A DNA stretch of 6,457 nt from positions 1 to 6,457 of the forward strand of contig JBIIAO010000016.1 of NCBI GenBank assembly GCA_044239865.1. The letters run 5' to 3'. Both the position numbers and the translations under genes were made by a program. The notes under the pieces were generated by a model. It did no database searches. It had not been told where the DNA came from and was given only the letters and a program-made list of their open reading frames with translations. This stretch comes from CAIZGX01 sp044239865. Its GTDB lineage: Bacteria; Bacteroidota; Bacteroidia; Flavobacteriales_D; Sanyastnellaceae. Below, piece by piece: positions 5,595-6,457 of this stretch (its first letter is position 1; every line of letters starts with the position of its first letter).

Positions 5595-6457
5595 TTATGA
5601 ATTTCCTTCTTTGAGTTTCTCTGTATTCTCTGCTAATTTCAACGCTTCAATGACTTCAGCTATTTCGCCATTCATAGCAGCATCTAAATTATACAACGTT
5701 AAATTTATTCTGTGATCTGTCACACGTCCTTGCGGATAATTGTAGGTGCGAATCTTCGCGCTGCGGTCTCCCGTGCTTACCAAAGACTTTCGCATACGTG
5801 AACGCTCTTCGTGCCTGCGATTTACTTCTGCCTCAAAGATTCTTGAACGAAGCATGGTCATGGCTTTGTCTAAGTTTTCGTGCTGGCTTCTTCCTTCCTG
5901 ACAAGCAACAACAACTCCGGTTGGAAGGTGGGTCAAACGAACGGCAGATTCCGTTTTGTTTACGTGTTGTCCGCCTGCACCACTTGCGCGATAAGTATCT
6001 CTGCGTATATCTGACATGTTTATGACCACATCAAATTCTTCTGCTTCAGGCATAACAGCGACTGTTGCCGCCGATGTATGAACACGTCCTTGCGTTTCGG
6101 TTTGTGGAACACGCTGCACGCGGTGCACACCGCTTTCAAACTTCATGGTGCCATACACCTCATCACCTTCCACCTTGAACGAAACCTCTTTGAACCCACC
6201 CATGGTTCCTTCACTCAAATTCAACACTTCAATTTTCCAACCTTTGTCTTGAATGTACCGTGTGTACATTTTATAAAGGTCTCCTGCAAAAATAGAAGCC
6301 TCATCTCCGCCCGTTCCGGCGCGGATTTCGACAATAACGTTCTTGGTATCTTCGGGGTCTTTTGGAATAAGAAGAAACTTTATGGCCTCTTCCATTTCAA
6401 CAATCTTCGGAGATAACTCGTTGTATTCTTCTTGTGCCATCTCTTTCAAGTCGGCAC
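5595..6457 (-). CDS. prfA: Peptide chain release factor 1, N-terminus missing
   Basis: 287 codons are visible; about 75 N-terminal residues lie past the right edge, judged from the usual 360-residue length. RF1 reads UAA and UAG in the ribosomal A site and triggers release of the peptide. Numbering from the TTG at 6449 (an internal codon, not the start): EIRAGTGGDEASIFAGDL at 41-58 is the domain after the N-terminal helices; HRVQRVPQTETQGRVHTSAATVAVMPE follows, in which P-Q-T (115-117) takes the place of the P-x-T stop-codon-reading tripeptide; GAGGQHVN (157-164) holds the GGQ loop that reaches the peptidyl-transferase centre and whose Gln is methylated by PrmC in bacteria; S-T-G-D-R-S-x-K-I-R-T-Y-N-Y-P-Q-G-R-V-T-D-H-R (225-247) is the conserved C-terminal block. 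This is RF1, not RF2, because there is P-x-T and no S-P-F. The stop is one base before pyrF. Confidence 0.96.
   Translation of the reverse strand, partial: ADLKEMAQEEYNELSPKIVEMEEAIKFLLIPKDPEDTKNVIVEIRAGTGGDEASIFAGDLYKMYTRYIQDKGWKIEVLNLSEGTMGGFKEVSFKVEGDEVYGTMKFESGVHRVQRVPQTETQGRVHTSAATVAVMPEAEEFDVVINMSDIRRDTYRASGAGGQHVNKTESAVRLTHLPTGVVVACQEGRSQHENLDKAMTMLRSRIFEAEVNRRHEERSRMRKSLVSTGDRSAKIRTYNYPQGRVTDHRINLTLYNLDAAMNGEIAEVIEALKLAENTEKLKEGNS

Noticed and set aside
6078..6416. 112-codon open frame on the + strand opposite prfA.
   Set aside because: Antisense shadow of the RF1 coding region; no domain or signal recognisable.
1..6457. tRNA, rRNA, CRISPR arrays, insertion sequences, attachment sites.
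   Set aside because: No cloverleaf-like sequence, no regularly spaced repeats, no transposase or integrase, and no terminal inverted repeats seen by eye.

Overview
The window looks like chromosomal DNA of a member of the Bacteroidota, most likely a flavobacterium-like organism. The evidence is an AT-rich sequence, no Shine-Dalgarno GGAGG before any start, A-rich leaders directly before ATG codons, a Fibrobacter-succinogenes-major-paralogous-domain protein, Gly-Asn-Glu-Ser-type lipoproteins, and the adjacent pair prfA-pyrF. I cannot name genus or species from the sequence alone.

Layout. Left edge (1-146, +): the C-terminal end of a delta-1-pyrroline-5-carboxylate dehydrogenase (pruA). It is followed, with overlap or almost no gap, by a GNAT-family N-acetyltransferase without an ATG start (134-730). 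Middle (778-4779, +): six consecutive genes that all encode exported proteins. They are an LprI-like protein, a secreted protein with a CCPS motif, a secreted Fib_succ_major-domain protein, a lipoprotein with a Gly/Trp-rich beta domain, and two tandem paralogous lipoproteins. Gaps between the last five genes are 15-41 bp, so they could form one transcription unit, perhaps with the first gene (56-bp gap). A hairpin plus T-tract at 4799-4833 closes the unit. Right (4808-6457, -): pyrF (orotidine 5'-phosphate decarboxylase, type 2) and, one base upstream of it, prfA (release factor 1, N-terminus outside the window). These are transcribed toward the exported-protein cluster.

How the genes fit together: both flanks are housekeeping genes (proline catabolism; translation termination and pyrimidine synthesis), and the middle is an accessory block of cell-envelope proteins of unknown function. 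None of the six has a recognisable enzyme active site. The LprI-like fold and the lipoprotein beta domains suggest binding or protective roles at the envelope, but this is inference. I see no RNA genes, CRISPR arrays, insertion sequences or phage genes. The most interesting material is the exported-protein cassette, in particular the tandem lipoprotein duplication and the possible common fold of all three lipoproteins. I found no convincing evidence of a wholly new system.
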